Source: Nitrospinaceae bacterium (GTDB lineage: Bacteria; Nitrospinota; Nitrospinia; Nitrospinales; Nitrospinaceae). From it: a stretch of DNA of 64,000 nucleotides. The DNA lies in assembly GCA_029261395.1 (NCBI GenBank), contig JAJDBJ010000005.1, positions 62,001-126,000 of the forward strand. The letters are read 5' to 3'. Below the pieces are notes generated by a model that saw only the letters and a list, made by a program, of their open reading frames with translations, did not search any database and was not told where the DNA came from. A program made the translations under genes and the position numbers. Shown here in pieces: positions 1 through 8,299 of this stretch. Each line of letters opens with the position of its first letter. The stretch's first letter is position 1.

Positions 1-13
1 TTTCAGCTTCCGC

Positions 14-838
14 TCACTTTTTATTCAAATCCCAGTTGTAATCCAGATAGGAAACGTCGACGTCTCCCTTTTTCAGGAAAGACCGGTCTTTCTCAGGTGC
101 GTAACGGGAGAGGAACGGCAGGACGCCGCCCTTCGCTTCAAAGTCCTCCTCGAACCAGTCGAAAATTTTTGAGAGCGTCACCCGCCCCCTGCTACGGTCG
201 ATATGCAAACCTTTACCTCTGTTTTCCAGAAACCGTTGCATCTGATCGTCGAGTTGCGCGTCCAACTTGTCCGTCGTGTAGGCTTCCTTGCGCAGGTCGG
301 GACAACTCACCGATGCGCAAACGATGGCGACATGGATGCGCGGATCGCCCATCTTCCTTAAAATTTCATGCTCGATTTCGTCCAAGGTCACTTCCTTACC
401 GCCGACCACGCCGACCTTTTTCTTCCAGACCGATCCAAACAAGCTCCCGGCGTCCTTGATGCTCTTCACGGGATAATGATCCACCACCATTTTGACCGCC
501 ATGATGTTGTAGACGTTGATCCAGAAGCACAGCTTATCCTTCTCGCTTTTCAGCTTTGAGGGAGAGAACGATTTCAGGTCCGCGATCAGCTTCGCATACG
601 CCGGGTCTTTCTTGATACCGGCATAATTGACCCCGGCGATCCGAACGCCTGCGATCGTCGTGGGTCCGACGTATTTTTTCACCAAACCATCCCAGGCTGT
701 GAAATCAAAGGCCCATACCGAGGACGGCGCCAGCATCATGCAAACGATCAATACCCAGAATTTTGCAAAGAAAATACGTTTCACGGACATTTTCAAATCC
801 TTTAACTGCATTTTAAAGTTTACACGGTATAATGACAT
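14..838 (-). CDS. DUF547 domain secreted protein
   Basis: A 274-residue protein whose body matches the DUF547 family: the segment FWINVYNIMAVKMVVDHYP, then an IEHEIL segment, then DPRIHVAIVCASVSCPDLR. The family is of unknown biochemical function. A hydrophobic stretch ending in SSVWA near residue 43 looks like a signal peptide, so export is expected. Two starts are possible. The ATG at 838 has GGGAGA eight bases upstream. The ATG at 790 (protein MSVKRIFF) has AAAGGA upstream and gives a more usual signal-peptide length, with a mature protein of about 230 residues. No partner gene is evident; the HAD gene at 937 is divergent. Confidence 0.82.
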   Translation of the reverse strand: MSLYRVNFKMQLKDLKMSVKRIFFAKFWVLIVCMMLAPSSVWAFDFTAWDGLVKKYVGPTTIAGVRIAGVNYAGIKKDPAYAKLIADLKSFSPSKLKSEKDKLCFWINVYNIMAVKMVVDHYPVKSIKDAGSLFGSVWKKKVGVVGGKEVTLDEIEHEILRKMGDPRIHVAIVCASVSCPDLRKEAYTTDKLDAQLDDQMQRFLENRGKGLHIDRSRGRVTLSKIFDWFEEDFEAKGGVLPFLSRYAPEKDRSFLKKGDVDVSYLDYNWDLNKK

Positions 839-936
839 GAATAAGTCTCCCAGGGCGAACGGTAATTTGATTCATAGAACTTGTTCCCTGTTTAGTCCCT
901 TCCGGCAGAGTTCCCTTACACTTTTTTGATAGCCGC

Positions 937-1782
937 ATGAAGCCTGATCCCAAAGATTTGCTCTACGTTTCCGATCTCGATGGCACCCTGCTCGATCCGC
1001 ACAGCGATTTCCCCTCTGCCTGGGTGGATCGCCTGAACCGCCTGATCGAGCGTGGCCTCAAGTTCACCATTGCCACGGCCCGCAATTACGATTCGGCTCA
1101 TCCCATTCTACACGAGGTGAACCTGCAACTGCCGGTCATCCTGTTCAACGGCGCGTACCTGACGCATTTCAAGACCGGCGAGAACTTGAAACAGTCTAAT
1201 TATATCGAACGCGACGTGGCCTACGAACTGCTGGATCTGGTCGCTCCGCTGGAGCAGGACCCGTTCGTCTATACCTTCGATGAGCGGCACCGACTGTACT
1301 ATCGGAACGCCATCAATGAGGGTTCGCTGGCCTACCTAAAAAGCCTGGAGGGCGACGGCCGCCTGCACTATGTCGATGAGTATCAGTTCACCGACAACGA
1401 ACAAATTGCCGGCCTTCTGTTGATCGATACCCCTGCGGTACTGGCCCCCGTCTACCGGCAACTCCGCGAACGGTTCCCAGACAATCTTAACCTGTACTTC
1501 GCAAAAGACATCGCCCGGCCTAAATACAACTGGTTACAAATGTTCCACCACCACGCCGACAAGGGCAGGATGTTGCGCACCCTGTCCCAGCAATTGGACA
1601 TCCCATTATCGCAGATTGTGGTGTTCGGGGATTACCTCAACGACCTTGAAATGTTTGAGATTGCGGGGAAGGCCGTCGCCGTCGGCAACGCCCTGCCGGA
1701 GGTGCAAGCCGTAGCCCATCAGGTGATCGGCACCAACGCCGACGGAGGGGTGCTCGACTATCTGGAATCTCTCGGATTCTGA
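937..1782 (+). CDS. HAD-superfamily Cof-type phosphatase
   Basis: A 281-residue haloacid dehalogenase hydrolase of the Cof/IIB type. Motif I is SDLDGTLLD (nucleophile Asp13, acid Asp15). Motif II is the Thr in FTIATARNYD. The large cap domain lies between residues 85 and 190. Motif III is the Lys before GRMLRTLSQQL, and motif IV is VVFGDYLNDLEMF. Members dephosphorylate sugar phosphates or nucleotides in the cytoplasm using Mg2+. The substrate cannot be told from the sequence. It is monocistronic and divergent from the DUF547 gene. Length is normal for the family. Confidence 0.9.
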   Translation: MKPDPKDLLYVSDLDGTLLDPHSDFPSAWVDRLNRLIERGLKFTIATARNYDSAHPILHEVNLQLPVILFNGAYLTHFKTGENLKQSNYIERDVAYELLDLVAPLEQDPFVYTFDERHRLYYRNAINEGSLAYLKSLEGDGRLHYVDEYQFTDNEQIAGLLLIDTPAVLAPVYRQLRERFPDNLNLYFAKDIARPKYNWLQMFHHHADKGRMLRTLSQQLDIPLSQIVVFGDYLNDLEMFEIAGKAVAVGNALPEVQAVAHQVIGTNADGGVLDYLESLGF

Positions 1783-1912
1783 TAATAACTGTACCCTGTG
1801 AAGCATATTGAGGTAGAATTTCATTATCGGCAATAATCCCGTTTCAAGTGGAGTGGGTACTTTTTTATTGTCGCACTTCGACAGGCTCAGTGTGACAAAT
1901 GGGAAATCTAGC

Positions 1913-2563
1913 ATGACTGATAAAAAACAGCCGCAGGAACCGGAAAAGACTATCTACCAGCGCGACAAAACCGCGCCGGAACCGAAGGTCCCCGACAAGC
2001 CGGAAAGCGAAACACCAAAGCGTCCCGTCATCAAACCGCGCAAGGTGTTCCAGGCGAAGAAGGTCAAAATTCAGACAGACAAACCGCTGGAGCACCGCGT
2101 CCGCCAGATCCTGGTATCCAGCGCGGAAGCGGCCCAACTGATCCGGCAAATTGTGTTGGATTTCCAAAAGGAGCTGGCCGAAGAGCCGTCGGACGATCCG
2201 GATAAGGTGTATCAGGATTACGACAAGATCGAAAAGTTTTTTGCACGGCTGGCGAGAAAGTACAGCGTCTGCCCCAGCAAAGCCGTAGGCGGCGATCTGG
2301 AATGGATTTATCCCAAGATGCCGATAATTGAGGGTATCCTCACCAAAGACCTGCGCGATGAAATTCTGAAGTGTGAGAAGTTCGCTATCCCCGAAGCCAT
2401 CAAATCCAAGTTCGGGCACCACATCGTGCTGGTGTGTGAAACGGAAATCTGTAAAACGATCGTGGAAGAACAGGAAAAACTCGACCCGCGCTACGAAGCC
2501 CTCGCCGCCAAAGACAGCCCCCGCATCCAGGCCCCAGACAAAAACCAGGAAATCCCGTCTTAA
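1913..2563 (+). CDS. PpiC/parvulin-type peptidyl-prolyl isomerase
   Basis: A 216-residue protein. Residues 1-65 are low-complexity, charged and proline-rich, with no signal peptide. The rest is a parvulin-like rotamase domain: RVRQILVSSAEAAQ at its start, then FFARLARKYSVCPSKAVGGD and a C-terminal FGHHIVLV strand. These are hallmarks of PpiC domains, which catalyse cis-trans isomerisation of prolyl bonds. The frame is open from 1853, but the extra 20 codons read through a genome-repeat-like sequence (cacttcgacaggctcagtg, 1873-1891). The ATG at 1913 with GGGAAA upstream is therefore preferred. Absence of a signal or membrane segment suggests a cytoplasmic enzyme, unlike SurA or PrsA. Confidence 0.75.
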   Translation: MTDKKQPQEPEKTIYQRDKTAPEPKVPDKPESETPKRPVIKPRKVFQAKKVKIQTDKPLEHRVRQILVSSAEAAQLIRQIVLDFQKELAEEPSDDPDKVYQDYDKIEKFFARLARKYSVCPSKAVGGDLEWIYPKMPIIEGILTKDLRDEILKCEKFAIPEAIKSKFGHHIVLVCETEICKTIVEEQEKLDPRYEALAAKDSPRIQAPDKNQEIPS

Positions 2564-2569
2564 AAGCAA

Positions 2570-2780
2570 TTAACCACAGATGAACACAGATAAACACGGA
2601 TAGGACTCGCCCGTAGGGAAGAGACTGGCGTTAAAACTGTCATTCTGAACGAAGTGAAGAGTCTAGGTTTGGGTTATCCTTAAAAAAGGAAGGATCATCA
2701 ACCCCACCTCAGTCCTCCCCTTGGTAAGGGGAGGAAGATTAAAGTTTCATCCGTGTTTATCTGTGTTCATCGGTGGATAA
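2570..2780. repeat. 211-bp inverted-repeat element (MITE-like)
   Basis: The ends (2570-2602 and 2749-2780) are inverted copies of a 32-base arm with about two mismatches; the shared core includes gatgaacacagataaacac. Between them lie two other repeat-like modules, one at 2639-2667 and a perfect hairpin at about 2714-2735 (cctcccctt, ggt, aaggggagg). No reading frame fills the element. It fills the gap between the parvulin gene and a small membrane ORF. It could be a non-autonomous mobile element or a composite of palindromic repeats. Confidence 0.6.
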
Positions 2781-2787
2781 TTATTCT

Positions 2788-2877
2788 CTACATCTTGAAT
2801 ATAAAGAGAAGGATGCCGAGCACGATGATCGCCAGCGTTCCGAATCCCATGATCTTCAGCATCTTGTCGCTTTCCAT
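2788..2877 (-). CDS. 29-residue single-pass membrane peptide
   Basis: A short ORF reading MESDKMLKIMGFGTLAIIVL and ending GILLFIFKM. It has a charged N-terminus and one hydrophobic segment of about 18 residues. AGGAGC lies eight bases upstream of the ATG, a good Shine-Dalgarno site. No family is recognised. The stop codon is only 8 bases from the inverted-repeat element at 2570-2780, so the repeat may serve as its transcript end. Reality rests on the ribosome site and the clean membrane segment. Confidence 0.5.
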   Translation of the reverse strand: MESDKMLKIMGFGTLAIIVLGILLFIFKM

Positions 2878-2901
2878 ACTTTTGCTCCTATGAAGACAAA
2901 A

Positions 2902-2984
2902 CCCAGATTCTTCGTCGCCTGCGGCTCCTCAGAATGACAATACGCACCCAATTTGTCATCCTGAGCGATAGCAAAGGATCTAGG
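2902..2984. repeat. Imperfect inverted repeat (REP-like)
   Basis: Arms at 2902-2940 and 2952-2984 are imperfect inverted copies around agaatgacaa / ttgtcatcctgag. A single related arm occurs at 59144-59184. It is non-coding and lies between a small membrane ORF and the HNH gene. Confidence 0.5.
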
Positions 2985-3046
2985 TTTACCTGATTACTTA
3001 TACAAAACTCCCCTCAACCAGGTCCAACATTACGCTGGTGTCCGGC

Positions 3047-3400
3047 TCAGAAATCGATCTTCGAGTTCATCTGGTTTTTGAGGATGAGTTCCGCCGCCGT
3101 ATAGTATTTCTTGTCGCTGTTGCACGGCTCGCACGCCACCACGAGGTTCCCCTTGGTACTTTTGCCGCCGCGCGACAGGGGCACAATGTGATCCATGGTG
3201 AGATCCTTCTTCTCAAACGTCTTCGCGCAATAATGACACACGCCCTTCTCCAGCTGGAGCCGCCACCACACCGACGACTTGAGCGACTTGCCCTTTTCCT
3301 TTTCTCGTTTGATACTCTCCGGGCTGGGGCCGACGGGCTCTCCGCTCTTTGTACCGCCCTTGTTACTGCGCTTGTTACCGCGCTGTCTTCTCGTGTCCAT
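3047..3400 (-). CDS. HNH endonuclease
   Basis: A 117-residue HNH nuclease. The N-terminal 45 residues are basic and disordered-looking. The HNH core follows: CHYC, then DLTMDHIVPLSRGG with the catalytic DH pair, then NLVVACEPCN. The two Cys pairs form the usual structural zinc site. HNH enzymes cut DNA with one metal ion; the biological target here is unknown. The start lies 26 bases inside the 3' end of the Lcl-domain gene, so the two are probably cotranscribed and coupled. It is the last gene of a three-gene minus-strand set. Confidence 0.87.
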   Translation of the reverse strand: MDTRRQRGNKRSNKGGTKSGEPVGPSPESIKREKEKGKSLKSSVWWRLQLEKGVCHYCAKTFEKKDLTMDHIVPLSRGGKSTKGNLVVACEPCNSDKKYYTAAELILKNQMNSKIDF

Positions 3401-3839
3401 ACGTCCGTATCAGTTTAAAAGGATTCATATTCAATCGCACCGCCCGCACCGTGCCCGACAAACTGCCCTGCGGATACCAGAAACTCTCGCCGACGTCGAA
3501 GCCGAAACCCATCGCGCCGGAAAGCCGGGTCTGCCAGGTCCAGAAACAACTGCCGTAGCCGATCTCAAAGATGGGATCAATGTGCAACACATACGTGCGG
3601 CCGCGCGACTCGAACTCATGCTTCAACTCGTACACGCTTTGCAGTTCCAACTTGTTGGGCAGACGCCAGTCATCATGATCCCCCAGTTTGCGGCGGTTGA
3701 GTTCGGCGATGTACTCGGTGGCATCGTGCCAGGTGACGTAGTTCCCCGTCTCGGCGTAGCCGTAGCTCTCCTGCCACATCAACCCGGTCACAGAATCGGT
3801 CAGCGTGCCGTCGCCGTTGTCCGTATAACGCTCGGTCAT
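3375..3839 (-). CDS. Lcl C-terminal (DUF1566) domain protein
   Basis: A 154-residue protein starting MTERYTDNGDGTLTDSVTGL. The pattern DNGDGTLTDSVTGLMWQ, then TWHDATEYIAELN, DDWRLPNKLELQSV, and a C-terminal FWTWQT / VRAVR section is typical of Lcl_C/DUF1566 domains. These are often found in secreted or surface proteins, but no signal peptide is visible here. The ATG overlaps the stop of the upstream YkgJ-type gene in an ATGA, which decides the start. The longer open frame to 3986 only reads through that gene. Function unknown. Confidence 0.8.
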   Translation of the reverse strand: MTERYTDNGDGTLTDSVTGLMWQESYGYAETGNYVTWHDATEYIAELNRRKLGDHDDWRLPNKLELQSVYELKHEFESRGRTYVLHIDPIFEIGYGSCFWTWQTRLSGAMGFGFDVGESFWYPQGSLSGTVRAVRLNMNPFKLIRTYGHEKTAR

Positions 3840-4180
3840 GCCAGCCGCTCCAGCGGAGTCTCGCGCTCGAAGGTGTAGCCGCACTCGTCGATATCGTTCG
3901 GCGCGTCCGGGTACTTGAGGCACAGCAAGGGTTTCTCCGGCGAGTCGTGGACCTTGCACCCGTTGTCTTCCGTGAGTTGACTGCACGGGATATCGACCTC
4001 ATAAAACAGCGCGTTGCCTTGAATATCCTCCCCCACCACACGGATGCCCCGGTAACTGAGGTAACGCTCCAACTCCTCGCGATTGCCGTGCTGACGCAGA
4101 GTCACATCCCGCACCACCGTCATATTCACCGTCTTACAACACTCGCCACATTGGTGGCATTCCCCTGTTCGATTAAGCAT
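3836..4180 (-). CDS. YkgJ-type CxxCxxCC zinc/iron-chelating protein
   Basis: A 114-residue protein with the N-terminal cluster ECHQCGECC (Cys8, Cys11, Cys14, Cys15) and later cysteines in DIPCSQLTEDNGCKVHDSPE and LLCLKYP. This is the pattern of the YkgJ/CxxCxxCC family, thought to bind zinc or an iron-sulfur centre. It is first in an operon with the Lcl and HNH genes (ATGA overlap downstream). It is the only intact member of a family whose 5' portion recurs, broken, at 6306-6486, 16535-16693 and 24406-24546. Confidence 0.8.
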   Translation of the reverse strand: MLNRTGECHQCGECCKTVNMTVVRDVTLRQHGNREELERYLSYRGIRVVGEDIQGNALFYEVDIPCSQLTEDNGCKVHDSPEKPLLCLKYPDAPNDIDECGYTFERETPLERLA

Positions 4181-4514
4181 TTTTCATCCTGATTTCTAAT
4201 GTTTACCGTTTTACGATTTCACCATTTCAGGCCATTATCCTAACATAACTTGCGGGGAAAACAGCGAGGTTCGGGGGGGGGGGGGTTGGTAGTGCTCCAA
4301 TTTGAAATCGGATGTCTCCGAACGGCCAAAACAGGAAAGCTTGAAAGAATGGGCCCCTAAACTTTTTACCCCAAAGGGCCCACTTTTGGATAACGGGGAA
4401 ATAAACAGGGGTGTATAATGGCTTAAAAGTTAAATTCCCTTGTATTTATTTCCTCTTCCCTCGAAGAGGCTTGTATTGGATCAGCCATTTTTTGGAAAGG
4501 ATAAGGAGGCTATT
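4181..4514. repeat. Intergenic repeat, copy A, with 13-G run
   Basis: This gap holds the longest-preserved copy of the upstream part of a dispersed repeat. 4230-4262 (attatcctaacataacttgc) recurs near 6540, 11000, 16735 and 24590. 4334-4396 recurs at 8028-8090, 15442-15503 and 16964-17025. A homopolymer of 13 G occupies 4273-4285. TATAAT at 4414-4419 may be the -10 of the chalcone-isomerase-like gene. No ORF is convincing here. Confidence 0.6.
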
Positions 4515-5060
4515 ATGACTTCTTCCTATTTCATTCGAATCATGACCCTTATGAGTATTTTTTTGGGAGGATTGGACATCGCTTCTGCGAACGCAAGTCC
4601 GCCACCCGATTTAAAATTAGATAACCACCCCTGGATTCACTATTCATCGGGAATTCGCTCCTACAACTTCTTTGATGTATATCAGTGCGCGCTTTATATC
4701 CCCGACAAAGATATACCGATCTCGTCCCTTAATCTTACAAAACTCGAATATCCGGTTGCCATACGCGTTGAAATTTTGACCTCAATGCTTCCTGATAAAA
4801 TGCCGGATATTTGGCGGAAAACTATCAAACCGGAGATCATAGATAAAGCTTTCCGCCGATTCCAAAAAGGGTTTTTGAACCTGAACGAAAGGGACGTTTT
4901 ATTATTTGTGTATTTACCCGGGGAAGCGACGAGTTTATTTCTAAACGGTAGGCTTCTATTTAAAGACCCCGGTCCGGAGTTGATGGAGGCTTTACTCGAA
5001 CAATGGGTTGGTTCTCATCCGGTCTCAGAAGATTTGAAGCGAGTTCTGCTGGGAGACTGA
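4515..5060 (+). CDS. Chalcone isomerase-like secreted protein
   Basis: A 181-residue protein with a signal-peptide-like N-terminus ending near ANA. It matches the bacterial chalcone-isomerase-like family (Chalcone_3). Features are FFDVYQCALYIP, EYPVAIRVEIL, an IWRKTIKPEIIDKAF helix, LLFVYLPG and a C-terminal ELMEALLEQWVGSHPVSEDL segment before LLGD. Bacterial members are periplasmic or lipid-binding proteins without proven isomerase activity. The ATG at 4515 is set by AAGGAGG at 4503-4509. The upstream region and first codons are duplicated, without the rest of the gene, at 16964-17180. Confidence 0.78.
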   Translation: MTSSYFIRIMTLMSIFLGGLDIASANASPPPDLKLDNHPWIHYSSGIRSYNFFDVYQCALYIPDKDIPISSLNLTKLEYPVAIRVEILTSMLPDKMPDIWRKTIKPEIIDKAFRRFQKGFLNLNERDVLLFVYLPGEATSLFLNGRLLFKDPGPELMEALLEQWVGSHPVSEDLKRVLLGD

Positions 5061-5082
5061 TTTTGTCTTGCGTTTCTCCGGC

Positions 5083-5928
5083 TTACGGCTGATCCGCAAG
5101 TGTTTCAGCCTGAGCGGCGCAAAGACAGGCGCCAAAAATGATAATACACCCGGACAGATAAATCCAAAGCAACAATGCCATGATCCCGCCGAACGCTCCA
5201 TAGACTGCATTCAGCGTGGCAAAGCGCTCCAGATAAACCACAAACAGACTTTCTCCCGTGCGCAGGAGAACTGTAGCGCTGAAGGCTGCGGCCCACACTT
5301 CAGAAAAGCTTGTGGGTCGCCTGGGAGCCAACTTGTAAAACAGGCTCAGACTGAAGAAAACGATAACCAACGGGATGAAGAAGTTCCACAAGGCATAGGA
5401 CAAAGGGAATTCTTGTAATGGGAAAAGCCAATCCCTAGCCACTCGCGTGAGCATTGGCATGGCAATGCCAACGAGGACAGCGCTAATCATGACCCCAAGC
5501 AGTAACAGGCTTTTCAGCGGTAGCCGCCACCAACTCTGCACTTTCGCCGCCCAGGCCCGGTTCGTGGTGAAGATGAGAGTTGCGAAGAATTGAATCACCG
5601 CCCAGACTAGCATCAGAATCGCGACCACGCCTGCTTCACCGCGTGCGTCAATAACTCCCCCGACGGCATCAAATATTAAATGCTGCATTTCGCCGCTTAT
5701 CGGAATGTAGCTCTCCACGTAGGCAATCACCTTTGCTTCGGCCCTGCCTCTGTCAATAAAGACTGAGGCCACCGTGACCAGCAGAACGACCAAAGGAAAT
5801 AAAGCGAAGAACGCATAGAAAGCGAAGGCCCCGGCCCGCTGTGCCCCATCAATCTGGGAAAATTTTTTAGCGGCAAGATAAAGGCTCGACCAGATCCGGA
5901 ATATAATTTTTTCAAGCTTGCTGGGCAT
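5083..5928 (-). CDS. YihY/BrkB-family inner-membrane protein
   Basis: A 281-residue integral membrane protein with about six hydrophobic segments. Family signatures are the N-terminal DGAQRAGAFAFYAFFALFPLVVLL, the middle WWRLPLKSLLLLG region, and the C-terminal YGAFGGIMALLLWIYLSGCI segment. YihY/BrkB proteins were once labelled ribonuclease BN in error; their function is not settled. The ATG at 5928 (MPSKLEK) is used, but a TTG at 5940 also lies in frame, and neither has a clear ribosome site. It converges on the chalcone-isomerase-like gene 22 bases away. Confidence 0.82.
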   Translation of the reverse strand: MPSKLEKIIFRIWSSLYLAAKKFSQIDGAQRAGAFAFYAFFALFPLVVLLVTVASVFIDRGRAEAKVIAYVESYIPISGEMQHLIFDAVGGVIDARGEAGVVAILMLVWAVIQFFATLIFTTNRAWAAKVQSWWRLPLKSLLLLGVMISAVLVGIAMPMLTRVARDWLFPLQEFPLSYALWNFFIPLVIVFFSLSLFYKLAPRRPTSFSEVWAAAFSATVLLRTGESLFVVYLERFATLNAVYGAFGGIMALLLWIYLSGCIIIFGACLCAAQAETLADQP

Positions 5929-6071
5929 ATGGACCGTCAAATGAATTTAGATCAAAGATATGCTTTGAGAGCATAAGTTGATAAATGCATTTGCCATTAA
6001 CGAAGCTTTTGGATCTCCACCACCGGACCGCCCTGCCCAGTAGCTCGCTGCATAGAACCATTCCAGGGCCG

Positions 6072-6218
6072 TTACAGGCGTCGACCTCGAATGACACGAA
6101 GCAGAACCACCACGACCGCGATGACCAGGAGGACATGAATGAATCCGCCCATGGTGTTGGAGGTGACAAAACCCAGAAGCCAAAGAACAACCAAGATGAC
6201 TGCAATGGTCTCGAGCAT
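6072..6218 (-). CDS. 48-residue membrane protein (lmo0937/DUF5670-like)
   Basis: The small ORF reads MLETIAVILVVLWLLGFVTS, then NTMGGFIHVLLVIAVVVVLL, ending RVIRGRRL: two hydrophobic helices split by a TxGGFIH turn. This architecture and turn match the lmo0937-type small membrane proteins common next to stress genes. GGGAGA lies seven bases before the ATG. It sits upstream of yihY on the same strand, 144 bases away, and may share its transcript. Confidence 0.72.
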   Translation of the reverse strand: MLETIAVILVVLWLLGFVTSNTMGGFIHVLLVIAVVVVLLRVIRGRRL

Positions 6219-6305
6219 TTTACGTCTCCCTTCTCGCCATAACCTGACGAATGTTAGTTAGCAAACCCGGTTGTAATATTGAGATAGAGAATCCAGACCG
6301 ACCGC

Positions 6306-6486
6306 GTAAAACAGCGCGTTGCCTTGAATATCCTCACCGACCACCCGGATACCGCGCCAACTGAGGTAGCGTTCCAACTCCTCGCTATTCCCATGCTGAC
6401 GCAGAGTCACATCTCGCACCACCGTCCATATTCACCGTCTTGCAGCACTCGCCACATTGATGGCATTCCCCTGTTCGCTTAAGCAT
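6306..6486 (-). pseudogene. Frameshifted 5' fragment of YkgJ-type gene (copy B)
   Basis: Reverse reading from 6486 gives MLKRTGECHQCGECCKTVNM, matching the intact gene at 3836-4180. One extra base after the NM codons then shifts the frame, and homology stops near 6306, before the last third of the gene. The upstream flank (6487-6560) is also conserved with copy A. The rest of 6219-6629 contains no gene. Confidence 0.75.
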
Positions 6487-6629
6487 TTTTCATTCTGATT
6501 TTTAATATTTACCTTTTTACGATTTCACCATTTCAGGCTATTATTCTAACATATCTTTTAGAGGGAAATAGAGGGAGGGCAGATGGAGTGGACGGGGTTT
6601 TGTGACGTTTTACTTGCTAATAAGCCTTG

Positions 6630-7841
6630 CTAATCGACCATTTCATCAAGATCTGGCTTCCATAGCATCGGGGCATAAATCAAAATATAAAGCGCAAAAC
6701 AAAGCACCCAAAGTGTCGCGGAACCTATAATCCACTCCTCGCTATAGTCCGGCGCGATCATCAGACCGAATACTCGCATAAAAGCGGCACCCTGCATCAG
6801 AAAAAAACTTAATGTTGTCAGGTTCGTTGCGATCTTGTCGCGTCCGGGATGGCCCAGTGTCACACGGCACATCATCCCAATCGTCATAGAGCCAATAGCC
6901 CCCGCTGTAAAAGCATGTAGCGCAATAGAGAAAGGAAGAAAGCCCAACGCGGAGACACCGGTGAGAAACAACCCTAGAATGACCCAGCTATAACCGGCAT
7001 GCAGAATCCAGACCATAGGATCATTCAATATTCTGATTGTCTGATACCGCCGCAGACGCAATGCATGAATGATAGTGGCGAAAAAGGCAGTCCCGGCAAG
7101 AATCGCTTTTTCCTGTTTTACAAACACCAGTGCCAGAATAATCAGTACCAGTGACAGGATCGCAAGAACATCCAGTTTGCCTTGCGGTGTCTCGTGAGCT
7201 TCCTCTCCTCTTTCCTGCAAAGCATCCACGGTAAAGGCCGGAATGATCCGTCCTCCAATCAGAGAGATCATAGTGACAATAATCATCGCAGCAACATAAA
7301 GTGATGCTTTCTCTTTGGTTATAAGGAAGACCATGTCACAAGCCAATAAAATGCTTAGCAACACCAGAAATACGAAGTTGCGCTTATCCCATGTTTTAAA
7401 AAGCGGAACAGAGAGGCTGAGCGCGAGTGCCAGAATAAACGCCCCCTCAAAAGCTAAAACAGCAACATCCGGAAATCCCAGGTCAAAATTCATGACCACG
7501 CGCCCTGCCAGCCAGAGTAGACACAATCCCAGCAAATGAAATCCACGCACCGGCGCGCAATCGGTCCAGTTCGCCACAGCCGTAAGCAAAAACCCCGCGA
7601 CAATTGCTATCGTGTAACCATAGATCATTTCATGCGCATGCCACGATACAGGATCAAGCATGAATAAAGGCGGCATAACATAATCGGCATAAAATCCGCC
7701 CCATATCAGCAAACTGGTAATGCTGTATAGCGCGCCCAAAATAAAGAAGGGGCGAAACCCATATCCTAGAACGGGATGATCGAATATATTTCTAGATGTT
7801 TCTGGCAAACTCAGCCTCCTGCGGTTAATAATCAACACCAA
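6630..7841 (-). CDS. nnrS: NnrS family membrane protein
   Basis: A 403-residue polytopic membrane protein with about twelve hydrophobic segments. NnrS hallmarks are WHAHEMIYGYTIAIVAGFLL, GGRIIPAFT, the HAFTAGAIGSMTIGMMCRV helix and TLGHPGR. NnrS is a haem/copper membrane protein linked to protection from nitric oxide and nitrosative stress in denitrifiers and other nitrogen-oxide users. The frame opens with TTG at 7841, and GTG 7838 is an alternative; no ATG or strong ribosome site fits, so the start is uncertain. It is monocistronic; repeat copy C lies upstream. Confidence 0.87.
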   Translation of the reverse strand: MVLIINRRRLSLPETSRNIFDHPVLGYGFRPFFILGALYSITSLLIWGGFYADYVMPPLFMLDPVSWHAHEMIYGYTIAIVAGFLLTAVANWTDCAPVRGFHLLGLCLLWLAGRVVMNFDLGFPDVAVLAFEGAFILALALSLSVPLFKTWDKRNFVFLVLLSILLACDMVFLITKEKASLYVAAMIIVTMISLIGGRIIPAFTVDALQERGEEAHETPQGKLDVLAILSLVLIILALVFVKQEKAILAGTAFFATIIHALRLRRYQTIRILNDPMVWILHAGYSWVILGLFLTGVSALGFLPFSIALHAFTAGAIGSMTIGMMCRVTLGHPGRDKIATNLTTLSFFLMQGAAFMRVFGLMIAPDYSEEWIIGSATLWVLCFALYILIYAPMLWKPDLDEMVD

Positions 7842-7869
7842 ACCAGCAGTCTGAACGTCTGCGTTGGCA

Positions 7870-8095
7870 GTGTCTCAGTTCGGCCAGTAGCGGACATTCG
7901 ACTCTGGAAGCCTTCCAGAACAAGGCAGATCTTTTCTTCCTTAAAATATTTCTTGCGAGTTTTAAGGTGGATGTCTTAACGACAGATTCACTCGATACTT
8001 TTTTATTTATAACAACCCCCTTTAAAAGGAAATTTTAGCAGAAAGTATATCTTAGCTTTTTACATCAAATGGTCCACTTTTAGTTGACGGGGAAC
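7870..8095. repeat. Intergenic repeat, copy C
   Basis: From the tctcagttcggcc box near 7871 through attcactcgatac (7986-7998) to the ttgacgg end (8090), this stretch is colinear with 16800-17026. Its last 63 bases also match 4334-4396 and 15442-15503. It has no coding potential. It makes up half of the 458-base gap between nnrS and the BT1-like gene; the remainder (8096-8299) shows nothing beyond AT-rich sequence. Confidence 0.6.
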
Positions 8096-8299
8096 ACAGG
8101 GCTACTCCAAGGTATGCTTTAATTTTCATTGCACCAGGAAAAAAATAAAATTTTAGCTATGCTAATCTTACAGATTTCAGGAATGGGGCACAAGAAACAG
8201 ATAGATAAAAGCCCCTACAAAGTTGTGCAGTAATATGTGGTTGTGAATGTAAAATAAGCTGGGTTTCGCGTGAATCTTTTCACGGGGTGAGGATTTTTC

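Noticed and set aside
1865-2569. Minus-strand ORF of 234 codons over the parvulin gene
   Set aside because: The protein looks like random Phe/Leu/Arg-rich antisense; the plus frame has a clear PpiC domain.
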